Below are positions 18,088 to 26,785 of a stretch of DNA of 64,000 nucleotides, one piece after another; position 1 is the first letter of the stretch, and every line of letters starts with the position of its first letter. The notes beneath the pieces were generated by a model. It did no database searches and was not told the origin of the DNA. It saw nothing but the letters and a program-made list of their open reading frames with translations. Made by a program: the position numbers and the translations under genes. Source of the stretch: CAYJBH01 sp964370605 (lineage in GTDB: Bacteria; Bacillota; Clostridia; Oscillospirales; Ruminococcaceae); the NCBI GenBank assembly GCA_964370605.1, contig CAYJJX010000003.1, positions 1 to 64,000 on the forward strand, given 5' to 3'.

Positions 18088-18914
18088 ATCGCCACCTCGA
18101 TTTTCTCATTGAAATCGTTATATTTGTAGTTTTCAAACGAGAAACTTTGTTTGGTAAAGTCATAAAAGTCCTTGACATTCTCGTCGATCACAAGTTTTGG
18201 TGAATCAAACTGCGGTTGCTCTATCAGCCGCTCGATTATCGGAACATGACGATCATATATGTGCGCATCGGCAATGACGTGGAGCAATTCGCCCGGCTCG
18301 AAACCACTTGAACGCGCAAACATGCAAAGGAGCACTGCATATTGCAGCACGTTCCAGTTGTTGGCGGTGAGCATGTCCTGTGAGCGCTGATTGAGAATTG
18401 CGTTGAGGCGATTGCCGGAGAGGTTGAGGGTGAAGCTGTAAGCACAGGGGTAAAGCCCCATTTCGGCAAGGTCGGCGTGCACATAGATGTTGGTCAACAT
18501 GCGGCGGCTGGCAGGATTGTTTTTGAGGTCGAACAACAGGCGATCCACCTGATCAAACTCCCCCTCGGAATAACGATGTTTCACACCGAGTTGGTAGCCG
18601 TATGCCTTGCCGATAGAGCCGTTTTCGTCCGCCCAGCTATCCCAGATTTTGCTGGAAAGCTCGGCAATATTGTTGGATTTTTTTTGCCATATCCAGAGGA
18701 TTTCATCGATGGCATTGTTATAAAACATGCGACGCAGGGTGAGCATCGGGAATTCTTTTGAGAGGTCGTATCGGTTGGTCAGCCCAAACAGCTTGACGGT
18801 GTGTGCCGGTGTGCCGTCCGCCCAGCGTGGACGAACCTGCATGTCGGTATCCCAAACACCGTTTTTCAGAATGTCTTTCACGTTTTGAGTGAATATTTTG
18901 TCGGCAATTCCCAT
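18084..18914 (-). CDS. thyA: Thymidylate synthase
   Basis: A 276-residue ThyA-type synthase that methylates dUMP to dTMP with methylene-tetrahydrofolate. The active-site cysteine is C157 in LYPCAYSF; the dUMP-binding NQRSQDMLTANNWN and the DAHIYDRHV segments are intact. A leftward promoter lies just upstream and folA follows with a 4-base overlap. Confidence 0.95.
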   Translation of the reverse strand: MGIADKIFTQNVKDILKNGVWDTDMQVRPRWADGTPAHTVKLFGLTNRYDLSKEFPMLTLRRMFYNNAIDEILWIWQKKSNNIAELSSKIWDSWADENGSIGKAYGYQLGVKHRYSEGEFDQVDRLLFDLKNNPASRRMLTNIYVHADLAEMGLYPCAYSFTLNLSGNRLNAILNQRSQDMLTANNWNVLQYAVLLCMFARSSGFEPGELLHVIADAHIYDRHVPIIERLIEQPQFDSPKLVIDENVKDFYDFTKQSFSFENYKYNDFNEKIEVAI

Positions 18915-18961
18915 CTTGAATGTCGCTTCCTTTACATATAAATATCATGTCGTATAGTTAA

Positions 18962-18990
18962 ATTATAATAAATTTATCACTGTTTTGCAA
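18962..18990 (-). promoter_or_regulatory. Promoter of thyA-folA
   Basis: On the minus strand: TTGCAA (18985-18990), a 17-base spacer and TATAAT (18962-18967), about 50 bases before the thyA start. Confidence 0.7.
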
Positions 18991-19083
18991 TAGATTTCGT
19001 AATATATTGAAAGTAATTCGGTACTGCATGTCAATCCGTCCGCAAAAGGGTCACGATTCGACCCATTCTCCACCCGCTTTTGG

Positions 19084-19112
19084 TTGACAAAAACACCTCG
19101 AAGCAGTATAAT
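19084..19112 (+). promoter_or_regulatory. Promoter of secA
   Basis: Perfect TTGACA (19084-19089), 17-base spacer and perfect TATAAT (19107-19112), about 40 bases upstream of the secA start, divergent from the thyA promoter. Confidence 0.85.
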
Positions 19113-19154
19113 TATAATGTTATAGCTATGTTATAGGAGTGAAAGACAACAACG

Positions 19155-21902
19155 GTGTCATTACTTGATAAATTATTCGGAGATTTTTCCAAAAAAGAGC
19201 TGAAAAAAATTGAACCTATCGTCAAGGCGGTAGGCGATCTTGAACCAAAGTATAAGGCAATGTCCTCGAGCGCACTTGCCGCCGAGACCGAGGTGCTCAA
19301 AAAACGTCTCGCAGACGGCGAGACGTTACAGCAGGTCATGCCGGACGCATTTGCCCTTTGCCGTGAGGCGGCAAGCAGGGTGCTTTTCATGCGCCATTTT
19401 GACGTTCAAATTGTCGGCGGTGTCGTGCTGACCCAGCGCCGAATTGCAGAGATGAAAACCGGTGAGGGTAAAACCTTGGTGGCGACACTCGCCGCCTATC
19501 TCAATGCGCTGGAGGGAAAAGGCGTTCATGTGGTGACCGTCAATGATTATCTTGCACGCCGTGACTCGGAGTGGATGGGCAAGCTGTACCGCTATCTCGG
19601 GTTGACGGTCGGTGTTGTCTCACACGGAATGACCGCAGAAGAGCGCCGTAGCGCATACAACTGCGATATTACCTACGGTACAAATAACGAGTTCGGTTTC
19701 GACTACCTTCGTGACAACATGGTCACCTATAAAGAGAACAAGGTTCAACGCGGACATCACTTTGCCATCGTGGACGAGGTGGACAGTATCCTCATTGATG
19801 AGGCACGCACACCGCTCATCATCTCCGGTGCAGGCGAAAAGTCAAGCGATCTTTATAAGATGGCGAACAGTTTTGCACGCAGCCTCAAGTCTCACCGCAT
19901 GGTTGAGATGGACAGCAAAGAAGAGCATGACGACACTGTCGATGCCGACTATATTATTGACGAAAAACATAAGACGGTCAGCCTCACAAAACGGGGCATC
20001 GAAAAAGCAGAGAAATTTTTCTCGGTCGAAAACCTTGCAGAGGGGGATTCGGCAGAGATTTATCACCATATCAACCAGGCAATTCGTGCCTATGGTGTCA
20101 TGAAACGGGACGTTGACTATATTGTCAAGAATGGTGAAGTGGTCATCGTAGATGAGTTCACCGGCCGTCAGATGGTGGGCAGACGTTATAGCGCCGGACT
20201 TCATCAAGCGATCGAGGCGAAGGAAAACGTTACCATTGCAAGAGAGAATAAAACACTCGCCACCATCACTTTCCAGAACTATTTCAGAATGTACAAAGGT
20301 CTTTCCGGCATGACCGGAACCGCTAAGACCGAGGCATCGGAGTTTTCCGATATCTATGGTCTTGAGGTGGTGGAAATTCCACCCAACAAGCCTAACCGAC
20401 GCAAAGATCACGAGGACAGTGTCTATAAGAGTGAGGCGGGCAAATACCGTGCGGTGGTGGATCAGGTGGTACAATGTCACGAAAAAGGACAGCCGGTACT
20501 GGTGGGTACTATTTCCATCGATCGCTCCGAAGAGATTGGAGCGATGCTCAAAAAGCGTGGCATAAAACACAACGTGCTCAACGCAAAGTTCCATGAGCAG
20601 GAGGCGGGAATTGTTGCGCAGGCGGGCAAATTCGGCGCTGTCACCATTGCGACAAACATGGCAGGACGTGGTACCGATATTTTGCTCGGTGGTAACATCG
20701 AGTTCATGGCGAAAGAGGAGATGCACAAAAAAGGCTTTTTGCCGGAACATATTGTAGAGGCGACAGGTCACGGCGAGACAGACGATCCCGACATTCTTGC
20801 GGCACGTGCAGCTTTTGACGAGCTGTCGGAAAAACACCGTGAAGAGGTTACCCGAGAGGCGGAAAAGGTAAAAGAGGCAGGCGGTCTCTTTATCATAGGT
20901 ACCGAGCGACATGAAAGCCGTCGTATCGATAATCAGCTGCGTGGTCGAAGCGGTCGTCAAGGCGATGTCGGTGAGACACGGTTTTATATCTCGCTGGAGG
21001 ACGATCTTATGCGATTGTTCGGCGGCGATCGGGTGCAGAGCGTGATGAACACCCTCGGTGTGGACGAGGATACCCCCATCGAAAATCGTATGGTCACAAG
21101 CACCATCGAGGGCTCACAAAAGAAATTGGAAGCTCGCAACTTCTCGACCCGTAAAAACGTGCTTGACTATGACGATGTCATGAACAGCCAGCGTGAGATT
21201 ATCTATGGTCAACGCGCCAAGGTTTTGGACGGTCAGGACGTGACCGAGAACGTCAAAACCATGATCTCCGAGAGCGTTGAGTCACAGGTTTTGCAAAATC
21301 TGACAGGGGACAGCAAGGACGACTGGAACTTCTCGGCACTGCGCAGTCATTATCTCGGCTGGTTGACCACCGAGGAGGATTTTGAATATACCGACGATGA
21401 ACTGGAAAACATAGAGGCTAATGAAATAACCGAACTGCTCCAAAAGCGTGCCTTTGATATATTTGAAAAACGCCGTGAGCAGATGGGCGACAAAAATATG
21501 CAGGAGTTTGAGCGATACGTTCTGCTTCGCACCGTCGACCTGCGCTGGATGGATCATATCGATGCAATGGACGAGCTGAGGCGAGGCATTCATCTTCGCA
21601 GCTACGGTCAGCGCAATCCGGTCATCGAATACCGCATGGAAGGCTTCAACATGTTTGACGACATGATCGAGACCATCAAGGAAGAAACGGCCAGAATCGT
21701 GCTCACCGCAAAGCTGGTGGAAAATCAACCCATCGTCCGCAAACAGGTTGCCAAGGTCACCGGTGAATCGGGTGCAGGCAGTGCCGAGGCGGTGAAGAAA
21801 CCGGATGTTCGCACCGGTCCAAAGGTGGGTCGAAACGATCCATGCCCATGCGGAAGCGGGAAAAAATTCAAAAAATGTTGCGAAAACAAATCGGCCGATT
21901 AA
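19155..21902 (+). CDS. secA: Preprotein translocase ATPase SecA
   Basis: A 915-residue motor of the Sec export pathway, acting at the membrane with SecYEG. Motifs: Walker A MKTGEGKT (100-107), the DEVDSILIDEARTPLIISG DEAD region, NMAGRGTDI, and GRSGRQGDVG of the second ATPase domain. The C-terminus has the zinc-binding SEC-C tail (NDPCPCGSGKKFKKCC). Translation starts at a GTG (19155); the nearest purine-rich sites are GAAAG 9 bases upstream and AGGAG 15 bases upstream. A perfect promoter precedes it. Confidence 0.97.
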   Translation: MSLLDKLFGDFSKKELKKIEPIVKAVGDLEPKYKAMSSSALAAETEVLKKRLADGETLQQVMPDAFALCREAASRVLFMRHFDVQIVGGVVLTQRRIAEMKTGEGKTLVATLAAYLNALEGKGVHVVTVNDYLARRDSEWMGKLYRYLGLTVGVVSHGMTAEERRSAYNCDITYGTNNEFGFDYLRDNMVTYKENKVQRGHHFAIVDEVDSILIDEARTPLIISGAGEKSSDLYKMANSFARSLKSHRMVEMDSKEEHDDTVDADYIIDEKHKTVSLTKRGIEKAEKFFSVENLAEGDSAEIYHHINQAIRAYGVMKRDVDYIVKNGEVVIVDEFTGRQMVGRRYSAGLHQAIEAKENVTIARENKTLATITFQNYFRMYKGLSGMTGTAKTEASEFSDIYGLEVVEIPPNKPNRRKDHEDSVYKSEAGKYRAVVDQVVQCHEKGQPVLVGTISIDRSEEIGAMLKKRGIKHNVLNAKFHEQEAGIVAQAGKFGAVTIATNMAGRGTDILLGGNIEFMAKEEMHKKGFLPEHIVEATGHGETDDPDILAARAAFDELSEKHREEVTREAEKVKEAGGLFIIGTERHESRRIDNQLRGRSGRQGDVGETRFYISLEDDLMRLFGGDRVQSVMNTLGVDEDTPIENRMVTSTIEGSQKKLEARNFSTRKNVLDYDDVMNSQREIIYGQRAKVLDGQDVTENVKTMISESVESQVLQNLTGDSKDDWNFSALRSHYLGWLTTEEDFEYTDDELENIEANEITELLQKRAFDIFEKRREQMGDKNMQEFERYVLLRTVDLRWMDHIDAMDELRRGIHLRSYGQRNPVIEYRMEGFNMFDDMIETIKEETARIVLTAKLVENQPIVRKQVAKVTGESGAGSAEAVKKPDVRTGPKVGRNDPCPCGSGKKFKKCCENKSAD

Positions 21903-21945
21903 GACATTGTTGTCGCATAACCTACGAAAAGGAACAGAACGTTAA

Positions 21946-23130
21946 ATGCCGTATAAACAGATAATAATGGGTTATGAGGGCGAGGTCGCCCTCAAAGGCT
22001 TGAATCGCCGCAACTTTGAGGATGCTATCGCAAAAAATCTGCGTCGCAGACTGTCTCGGCTTGGTGAGTTTACCATCAACATCTCGCAGTCCACCTTTTT
22101 CATCTCTTCCAAAAGTGACGATGTAGATATGCGAATTGCGACCGAGATTGTGCGTGGCACATTTGGACTTTCGGCAGTGTCCTGCGCCTATATCCTGCCG
22201 AGAGATTTTGATTTGATCTGCACCGAGGCGCCAAGGCTTTTTGCGGAAAATTTGAGTGCCGCCTCCAACTTCAAGGTGGAGGCAAAGCGTGCCGACAAAG
22301 ACTTTGCACTCAAAACACCCGAGATTGCCCGTGAACTCGGCGGAGTTATATTGGAGGCTTTTCCCCATCTCAGCGTCAACGTTAAAACACCGGAAACGGT
22401 CGTTTTTGTGGAAATCCGTGACGGAAAAGCATATCTTCATTCCGGCAAACAGACTGCGGTCGGCGGAATGCCAATCGGCACAAGTGGAAAAGCAATGCTG
22501 TTGTTGTCGGGCGGAATAGACAGTCCGGTGGCAGGATATCTTGCCGCAAAACGTGGGCTTGCAGTCTCGGCGGTTCATTTTGCAAGTCCGCCCTACACTT
22601 CTGTAAGGGCACAAAAAAAGGTGGAGGATCTCGCCCGCATTTTGTCAGGCCATGTCGGAACAATGCCGCTTTTTACCGTGTCGTTTACCCCGATCGGTGA
22701 GGCACTGCGAAAGTTGGCACCGGCTCCGCTGCACACCGTGATCATGCGCCGAAGCATGGTGAGAATTGCTCAGATGTTGGCGAATAGAGACGGCTGCGAG
22801 GCTCTGGTGACAGGGGAGAGCCTTGCGCAGGTCGCAAGCCAGACACTCAAAGGGATCTGCTGTACCGATGCGGTTTCCGATATGCCGATTCTTCGTCCGC
22901 TGATTTGCAGTGACAAGGTGGAAATTACGGCGCTTGCCAAAAAGATCGGCAGTTTCGAGACTTCGATACAACCATATGAGGACTGCTGCACCATCTTCAC
23001 ACCGCCCCACCCCAAAACACGACCGGAAAAGGACGAGGTGGCAGAGGCAGAGGCACTAATACCCCTTGCCGAGCTGGAACGCGAGGCGGCAGAGAGTGCG
23101 GTTAAGAGTATAATCCATTTTGGAAATTGA
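21946..23130 (+). CDS. thiI: tRNA 4-thiouridine synthetase ThiI
   Basis: A 394-residue enzyme that adenylates and thiolates U8 of tRNA and can supply sulfur for the thiazole of thiamine. It has an N-terminal ferredoxin-like domain, a THUMP domain (about 60-165) and a PP-loop ATPase with SGGIDSP at 188-194. It ends soon after DCCTIFTPPHPKTRP, so the C-terminal rhodanese domain of the E. coli enzyme is absent, as is usual in Firmicutes. AAGGA lies about 11 bases before the ATG. It follows secA by 43 bases. Confidence 0.95.
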   Translation: MPYKQIIMGYEGEVALKGLNRRNFEDAIAKNLRRRLSRLGEFTINISQSTFFISSKSDDVDMRIATEIVRGTFGLSAVSCAYILPRDFDLICTEAPRLFAENLSAASNFKVEAKRADKDFALKTPEIARELGGVILEAFPHLSVNVKTPETVVFVEIRDGKAYLHSGKQTAVGGMPIGTSGKAMLLLSGGIDSPVAGYLAAKRGLAVSAVHFASPPYTSVRAQKKVEDLARILSGHVGTMPLFTVSFTPIGEALRKLAPAPLHTVIMRRSMVRIAQMLANRDGCEALVTGESLAQVASQTLKGICCTDAVSDMPILRPLICSDKVEITALAKKIGSFETSIQPYEDCCTIFTPPHPKTRPEKDEVAEAEALIPLAELEREAAESAVKSIIHFGN

Positions 23131-23263
23131 CTATATCAATTTATTAGACAAACAGGCGGAATGTTGATATTGAGTTTCAAATCGTAAAACAAGTTTTTCA
23201 GGTAAGTTGTCGCCCAATTTTTTAGATGGAGCGATGAAAATAGATAGAGAGGATGTTACAGAT

Positions 23264-24499
23264 ATGAACAGAGAACTACTCCAAAAATATGCGACGTTTG
23301 CTGTGAAGGTTGCGGCAGGCCTCCAAAAAGGTCAAACACTTATAATTCACTGCCCTGCGACACATGCCGATTTTGCGGTTATGTGTGCCGAAGAGGGATA
23401 TCGTGTCGGCGCCCGTGAGGTGGTGACATTCTTTAGCGACGATCGACTTCAACGCATGAAAATGCAAAATTGCGATCTCAATGTGTTGACCGACATCAAA
23501 CCATATATCGAACGTCAACAGCTGGATTATATCGAGGGTGAAGGTGGCGCGGTTTTACTCCGAATCATCGGACGTGATCCGGAACTGTATAAAGGCATCG
23601 ACAGCGACAAGGTGGAAGCCGCAAACAAGGCACTGAACATTGCCGCCGAGAATGTGCGCCGATATATTATGAACGGACTTATCCAATGGACCATCGTGGC
23701 GGTTCCCACCGCAACATGGAACAAAAAAGTTTTCCCCGGACTTGACGAGCAACAGGCCGAGGAAAAGATGTGGGAAGCTATTTTCCAGTGCAGCAGGGTC
23801 AGCGGCGGTGAGCCGGAACGTGAGTGGGCTGAATACCTTGAAAAAACACTCAAGCGCCGTGCACTGATGAATGAACACCGTTTCACCTCGATCAGGATGA
23901 CCGCGGCAAACGGCACCGATTTGACCGTCGGGCTTGCAGACGATCATATCTGGGAGGGAGGCGACGAGGCAACACCACAGGGCAACCATTATATTGCCAA
24001 CGTTCCGACCGAAGAAATTTTCACCGCACCGCACCGTGAGCGGGTAAACGGCATTGTCTACGGCACAAAACCATATATCTACAACGGCGATGTGATCGAC
24101 AATTTTTGCGTGAGGTTTAAGGACGGCAAGGCGGTGGAATATACCGCCGAGGTCGGTGGTGATCTGCTCAAAAAGATGATTGAAGGGGACGAGGGTTCCT
24201 GCCGCATCGGTGAGATCGCACTGGTGGACAAGCACAGCGGTGTAGGCAAAAGCAACCTGCTCTATTACAACACTCTTTATGATGAAAATGCCGCCTGTCA
24301 CATTGCGTTCGGTGAGGCATACCCCACCTGTGTCAAGGGGGGAGTGGACATGACGAGGGAACAGCTCACCGCAAAAGGAGTGAATCACAGTCTCTGGCAT
24401 GAAGATGTCATGGTTGGAAGCGATGACATGGATATCGTCGGAATAAAGGCAGACGGTACCGAGATACAGATATTCAAAAACGGTGAGTTTTGTTTCTAA
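23264..24499 (+). CDS. M29-family metallo-aminopeptidase (AmpS/PepS-like)
   Basis: An aminopeptidase of 411 residues when started at 23264 (MNRELLQKYATFAVKV), which matches the family's usual N-terminus and length and has GAGAGGA about 10 bases upstream; codons at 23207 and 23234 would add an unusual extension. Family signatures are NVPTEEIFTAPHRERVNG, RIGEIALVD, a CHIAFGEAYP metal-ligand region and SLWHEDVMVGS near the end. It should be cytosolic, binding two metal ions (cobalt or zinc) and removing N-terminal residues from peptides. Confidence 0.92.
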   Translation: MNRELLQKYATFAVKVAAGLQKGQTLIIHCPATHADFAVMCAEEGYRVGAREVVTFFSDDRLQRMKMQNCDLNVLTDIKPYIERQQLDYIEGEGGAVLLRIIGRDPELYKGIDSDKVEAANKALNIAAENVRRYIMNGLIQWTIVAVPTATWNKKVFPGLDEQQAEEKMWEAIFQCSRVSGGEPEREWAEYLEKTLKRRALMNEHRFTSIRMTAANGTDLTVGLADDHIWEGGDEATPQGNHYIANVPTEEIFTAPHRERVNGIVYGTKPYIYNGDVIDNFCVRFKDGKAVEYTAEVGGDLLKKMIEGDEGSCRIGEIALVDKHSGVGKSNLLYYNTLYDENAACHIAFGEAYPTCVKGGVDMTREQLTAKGVNHSLWHEDVMVGSDDMDIVGIKADGTEIQIFKNGEFCF

Positions 24500-24548
24500 C
24501 CTAAAGAAAACTAATCTTCGACAACGACAAAAAGGAATTAATGAATCA

Positions 24549-24977
24549 ATGCAATATGAAAAGTCCTGTGGCGCAATATGCTTTTTGATAAGAGACGATC
24601 AGCTGAAAATACTGTTGATCTGTCATGTTCATGGTCGCCACTGGTCATTCCCAAAGGGACATGTCGAGGAGGGCGAGACCGAGGAGCAGACTGCTCATCG
24701 TGAGGTCTTTGAGGAGACCGGAATCACGGTGGAGTTGCTGGAGGGATATCGCGAGGTGTCAAGGTATAACCCTACACAGGGGATTACCAAAGACGTCGTC
24801 TATTTCCTCGGCCGTGCTGAAAACAACAACATTCGTTTGCAGACGGAGGAACTCCGAGAGGCGGCATTTGTGCCACTTACCGAAGCGTATAAACGTCTTG
24901 CTTATCCTGCCGACCGAACCATGCTTGCCAAGGCGGTGGAGGTAATCAATCGTCACGAAGGACGAGAGTTTGTCTGA
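24549..24977 (+). CDS. NUDIX hydrolase, diadenosine tetraphosphatase-like
   Basis: About 142 residues from the ATG at 24549 (MQYEKSCGA). The NUDIX box is complete: GHVEEGE, then HREVFEETG. The opening KSCGAICFLI and the W-SFPKGHVEEGE context are typical of Ap4A hydrolase-like members. AAAGGA lies 12 bases upstream. An earlier in-frame codon at 24483 overlaps the aminopeptidase gene and has no ribosome binding site. Confidence 0.85.
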   Translation: MQYEKSCGAICFLIRDDQLKILLICHVHGRHWSFPKGHVEEGETEEQTAHREVFEETGITVELLEGYREVSRYNPTQGITKDVVYFLGRAENNNIRLQTEELREAAFVPLTEAYKRLAYPADRTMLAKAVEVINRHEGREFV

Positions 24978-25139
24978 GTTGTCGAGTCCAAGACCTGAAT
25001 ACGATGGCTATACGATGTTGAGTTTGTAAAAAATAACCCGTGACTTAGGCGCTCGGAGTCGGTCACCATTAGTCTTTAGCCACGTTTGCCTATCACTTCG
25101 CCACAATGCTTTAGGTTATGGTTTAATCCACAGCATATA

Positions 25140-25186
25140 ATTACCCTATGTAGAAACAATTTGTTTACTACATAGGGTAATTTTTG
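25140..25186 (+). terminator. Terminator-like hairpin at the left edge of the phage element
   Basis: A perfect 14-bp stem (25140-25153 with 25168-25181) with a 14-base loop is followed by TTTT on the plus strand. It ends transcription coming from the NUDIX gene and abuts the stop codon of the ImmA-like gene. The stretch 24978-25139 before it shows no gene, tRNA fragment or repeat that I can recognise. Confidence 0.75.
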
Positions 25187-25188
25187 TG

Positions 25189-25587
25189 TCAGATAATGCC
25201 ATAGTAACGAAGCGCTTTGTGGACAAACTCGTCTGTTACACCGAAATACTCGGCGATCTCCCATGTCTCCTTTATACCGAGCTTTGAAAGTTCTTTTAGT
25301 TCGCAAGGGGGGATAAGTCGCTTGTATGCCCATGCGTTTGCCCTTGCCTCATGTCGGCCGATGGCATCATATTTGCTCGCAAGATTATAGAAACTTCCGG
25401 TCTGACAGTGCCCCATTTCGTGTGCAAGACAGACCGTTTCATGCGCCGTAGTTTTCAGCCTATCAACATCCATGCCAATAACATAACCGCTGTCGCAAGG
25501 TGATGCAATGGCGGTTAGGCTGTTCATCGGATGATATATGACTTCAATATTGTTTCGTTCTGCCTCTTTATAAAGTTCCTGTAACAT
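25189..25587 (-). CDS. ImmA/IrrE-type metalloprotease
   Basis: A 132-residue zinc protease with the HEMGH motif at 56-60 and a downstream E in RHEARANAWAYKRLI, the usual third ligand region. Family members cleave the cognate repressor and so induce prophages or integrative elements (ImmA of ICEBs1 is the model). It lies 33 bases downstream of the CI-like repressor gene in the same leftward unit, which makes it the probable anti-repressor of this element. Confidence 0.88.
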   Translation of the reverse strand: MLQELYKEAERNNIEVIYHPMNSLTAIASPCDSGYVIGMDVDRLKTTAHETVCLAHEMGHCQTGSFYNLASKYDAIGRHEARANAWAYKRLIPPCELKELSKLGIKETWEIAEYFGVTDEFVHKALRYYGII

Positions 25588-25620
25588 TCGTTCCTCTTAT
25601 AATCGTTAAAGAGTTTTATC

Positions 25621-25965
25621 TTATTGGTTATTTTTTTGCCTAATGAACCGTGCAAAGTTTAGCACGTCCTCCTTTTGGGTGTCATCAAGGTGAGAAAGCT
25701 CATCAAAAAGCGCAAAGTCAAAATTAGTCATAGCCTTTGCATCTTCAGAAACCTCTTTTTTTGCCGAGGTTTCATCCGATTCAAGAAGGTAATCAACCGT
25801 TACGCCGAAATATGCTGCGATCTTTTTTAGTTTTTCAAAATCGGGATTTGCACGCCCACTCTCCCATTGGCAAACCGCGCTTTGATGCACGTCGAAGATC
25901 TTTGCAAGCTCAACTTGACTCAAATTTTGCTCTCGTCTCAAATGTCTTAAACGTTCCATCTTCAT
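25621..25965 (-). CDS. CI-like XRE-family repressor
   Basis: A 114-residue repressor from the ATG at 25965 (MKMERLRHLRREQ), with AAAGGA about 11 bases upstream. Residues 4-60 form a helix-turn-helix (LSQVELAKIFDVHQSAVCQWESG) followed by ITVDYLL-like closing (VTVDYLLESDE); the rest is a charged helical tail that may oligomerise. It is transcribed from a perfect leftward promoter at 26239-26267 and probably shuts the rightward promoter at 26307-26335 through the dyad found there. Confidence 0.9.
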   Translation of the reverse strand: MKMERLRHLRREQNLSQVELAKIFDVHQSAVCQWESGRANPDFEKLKKIAAYFGVTVDYLLESDETSAKKEVSEDAKAMTNFDFALFDELSHLDDTQKEDVLNFARFIRQKNNQ

Positions 25966-26238
25966 AACAGATCCCGTTCCTTTCTTAAAATAATTGTTTA
26001 TATTAATGCCTGCCAAACAACTGTGAAATGCTACCCCTTAGTTTTGTCTATGATTAAGTTCAGCAGATGCATTAAGGTGAGTTTATATTATGTAATAAAT
26101 TATAACAATAAATTGTCAGAAATATCGATTATCACGTATTATTACATAAAATTCCATTTTGTGGTATTCTAAGCATTTTTATCTAAACCGTTTTTTTGCA
26201 GACTCGAATCTTGTAAAAATAATGGGGAATTTGTTGAA

Positions 26239-26267
26239 ATTATAACAATTTGTAATTATTTTGTCAA
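26239..26267 (-). promoter_or_regulatory. Leftward promoter of the repressor-immA unit
   Basis: On the minus strand: perfect TTGACA (26262-26267), 17-base spacer, perfect TATAAT (26239-26244). The 458-base stretch 25966-26423 has no gene; it is very AT-rich and holds this promoter, the rightward promoter and the dyad listed separately. Confidence 0.85.
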
Positions 26268-26306
26268 TAGAAAATTAAAAAATAGGTAAAATTATTAAAA
26301 AAACTC

Positions 26307-26335
26307 TTGACAAAGTTGAATTATTCGGTTATAAT
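26307..26335 (+). promoter_or_regulatory. Rightward promoter of the phage late operon
   Basis: Perfect TTGACA (26307-26312), 17-base spacer, perfect TATAAT (26330-26335). It is the only strong promoter I see upstream of the structural genes. Confidence 0.85.
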
Positions 26336-26374
26336 ATGAGACATCAACAAAAAATATTAGTAAATCGAATAATT
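26319..26374. promoter_or_regulatory. Putative repressor operator dyad
   Basis: AATTATTCGGTT (26319-26330) lies in the spacer of the rightward promoter, and its inverse, AATCGAATAATT, at 26363-26374; 11 of 12 positions match. Placement over and just after the promoter is what a CI-type operator pair would show. Binding is inferred. Confidence 0.55.
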
Positions 26375-26423
26375 TTAATCATCATATAAGCATAGGTAAT
26401 ATAGACGAAAGAGGTGCTGTGTT

Positions 26424-26648
26424 ATGCAGACTGAGTGGACGAAAGAGAAAGCACTAGCCATGCTTTGTGAGCTTGCACACCATGCAACAGAAGCATCGGT
26501 AGAGGAAAGCGAAGAAAAAATAATTTTCAAGAACCAGGCGGCTATGGTAGCGCTGCGTGCCATCGACCTCGCAAACAAGATGTGCGGATTTGCATCGCCT
26601 GAAGAGGAGGCAGAAGGCGAGTATTTGAATCTTGAGGAACTATTGTAG
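26424..26648 (+). CDS. Small acidic protein, first gene of the phage operon (possible small terminase)
   Basis: A 74-residue protein with AAAGAGGTG about 8 bases before the ATG. It is mostly helical and acidic; the middle part ALRAIDLANKMCGF loosely resembles the 'LKALELLGKHLGMF' segment found in many small terminase subunits, and the position directly before the large terminase fits that role. It lacks the N-terminal DNA-binding helix-turn-helix of normal small terminases, so the assignment is weak. It may instead be an early regulatory protein. Confidence 0.45.
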   Translation: MQTEWTKEKALAMLCELAHHATEASVEESEEKIIFKNQAAMVALRAIDLANKMCGFASPEEEAEGEYLNLEELL

Positions 26649-26785
26649 ATTAGGGGGCAAGATGCAAGGCGAATCAGAATCCATCACGCTGTAACGAGAC
26701 CATATCCTTTTCATAAATAGAGTTTGACGGCACCTTTGCTACGACATACCGTTTGAAAGCATTCAAACAGAAAGGTAGGTAGGCA

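Noticed and set aside
19842..20960. Long reading frame of 372 codons antisense to secA
   Set aside because: It lies fully inside secA on the other strand, has no family motif and no ribosome binding site; it is a coding shadow.
24980..25190. tRNA or attachment site at the left edge of the phage element
   Set aside because: I looked for a T-arm, an acceptor stem and a repeat matching 37070-37200 and found none.
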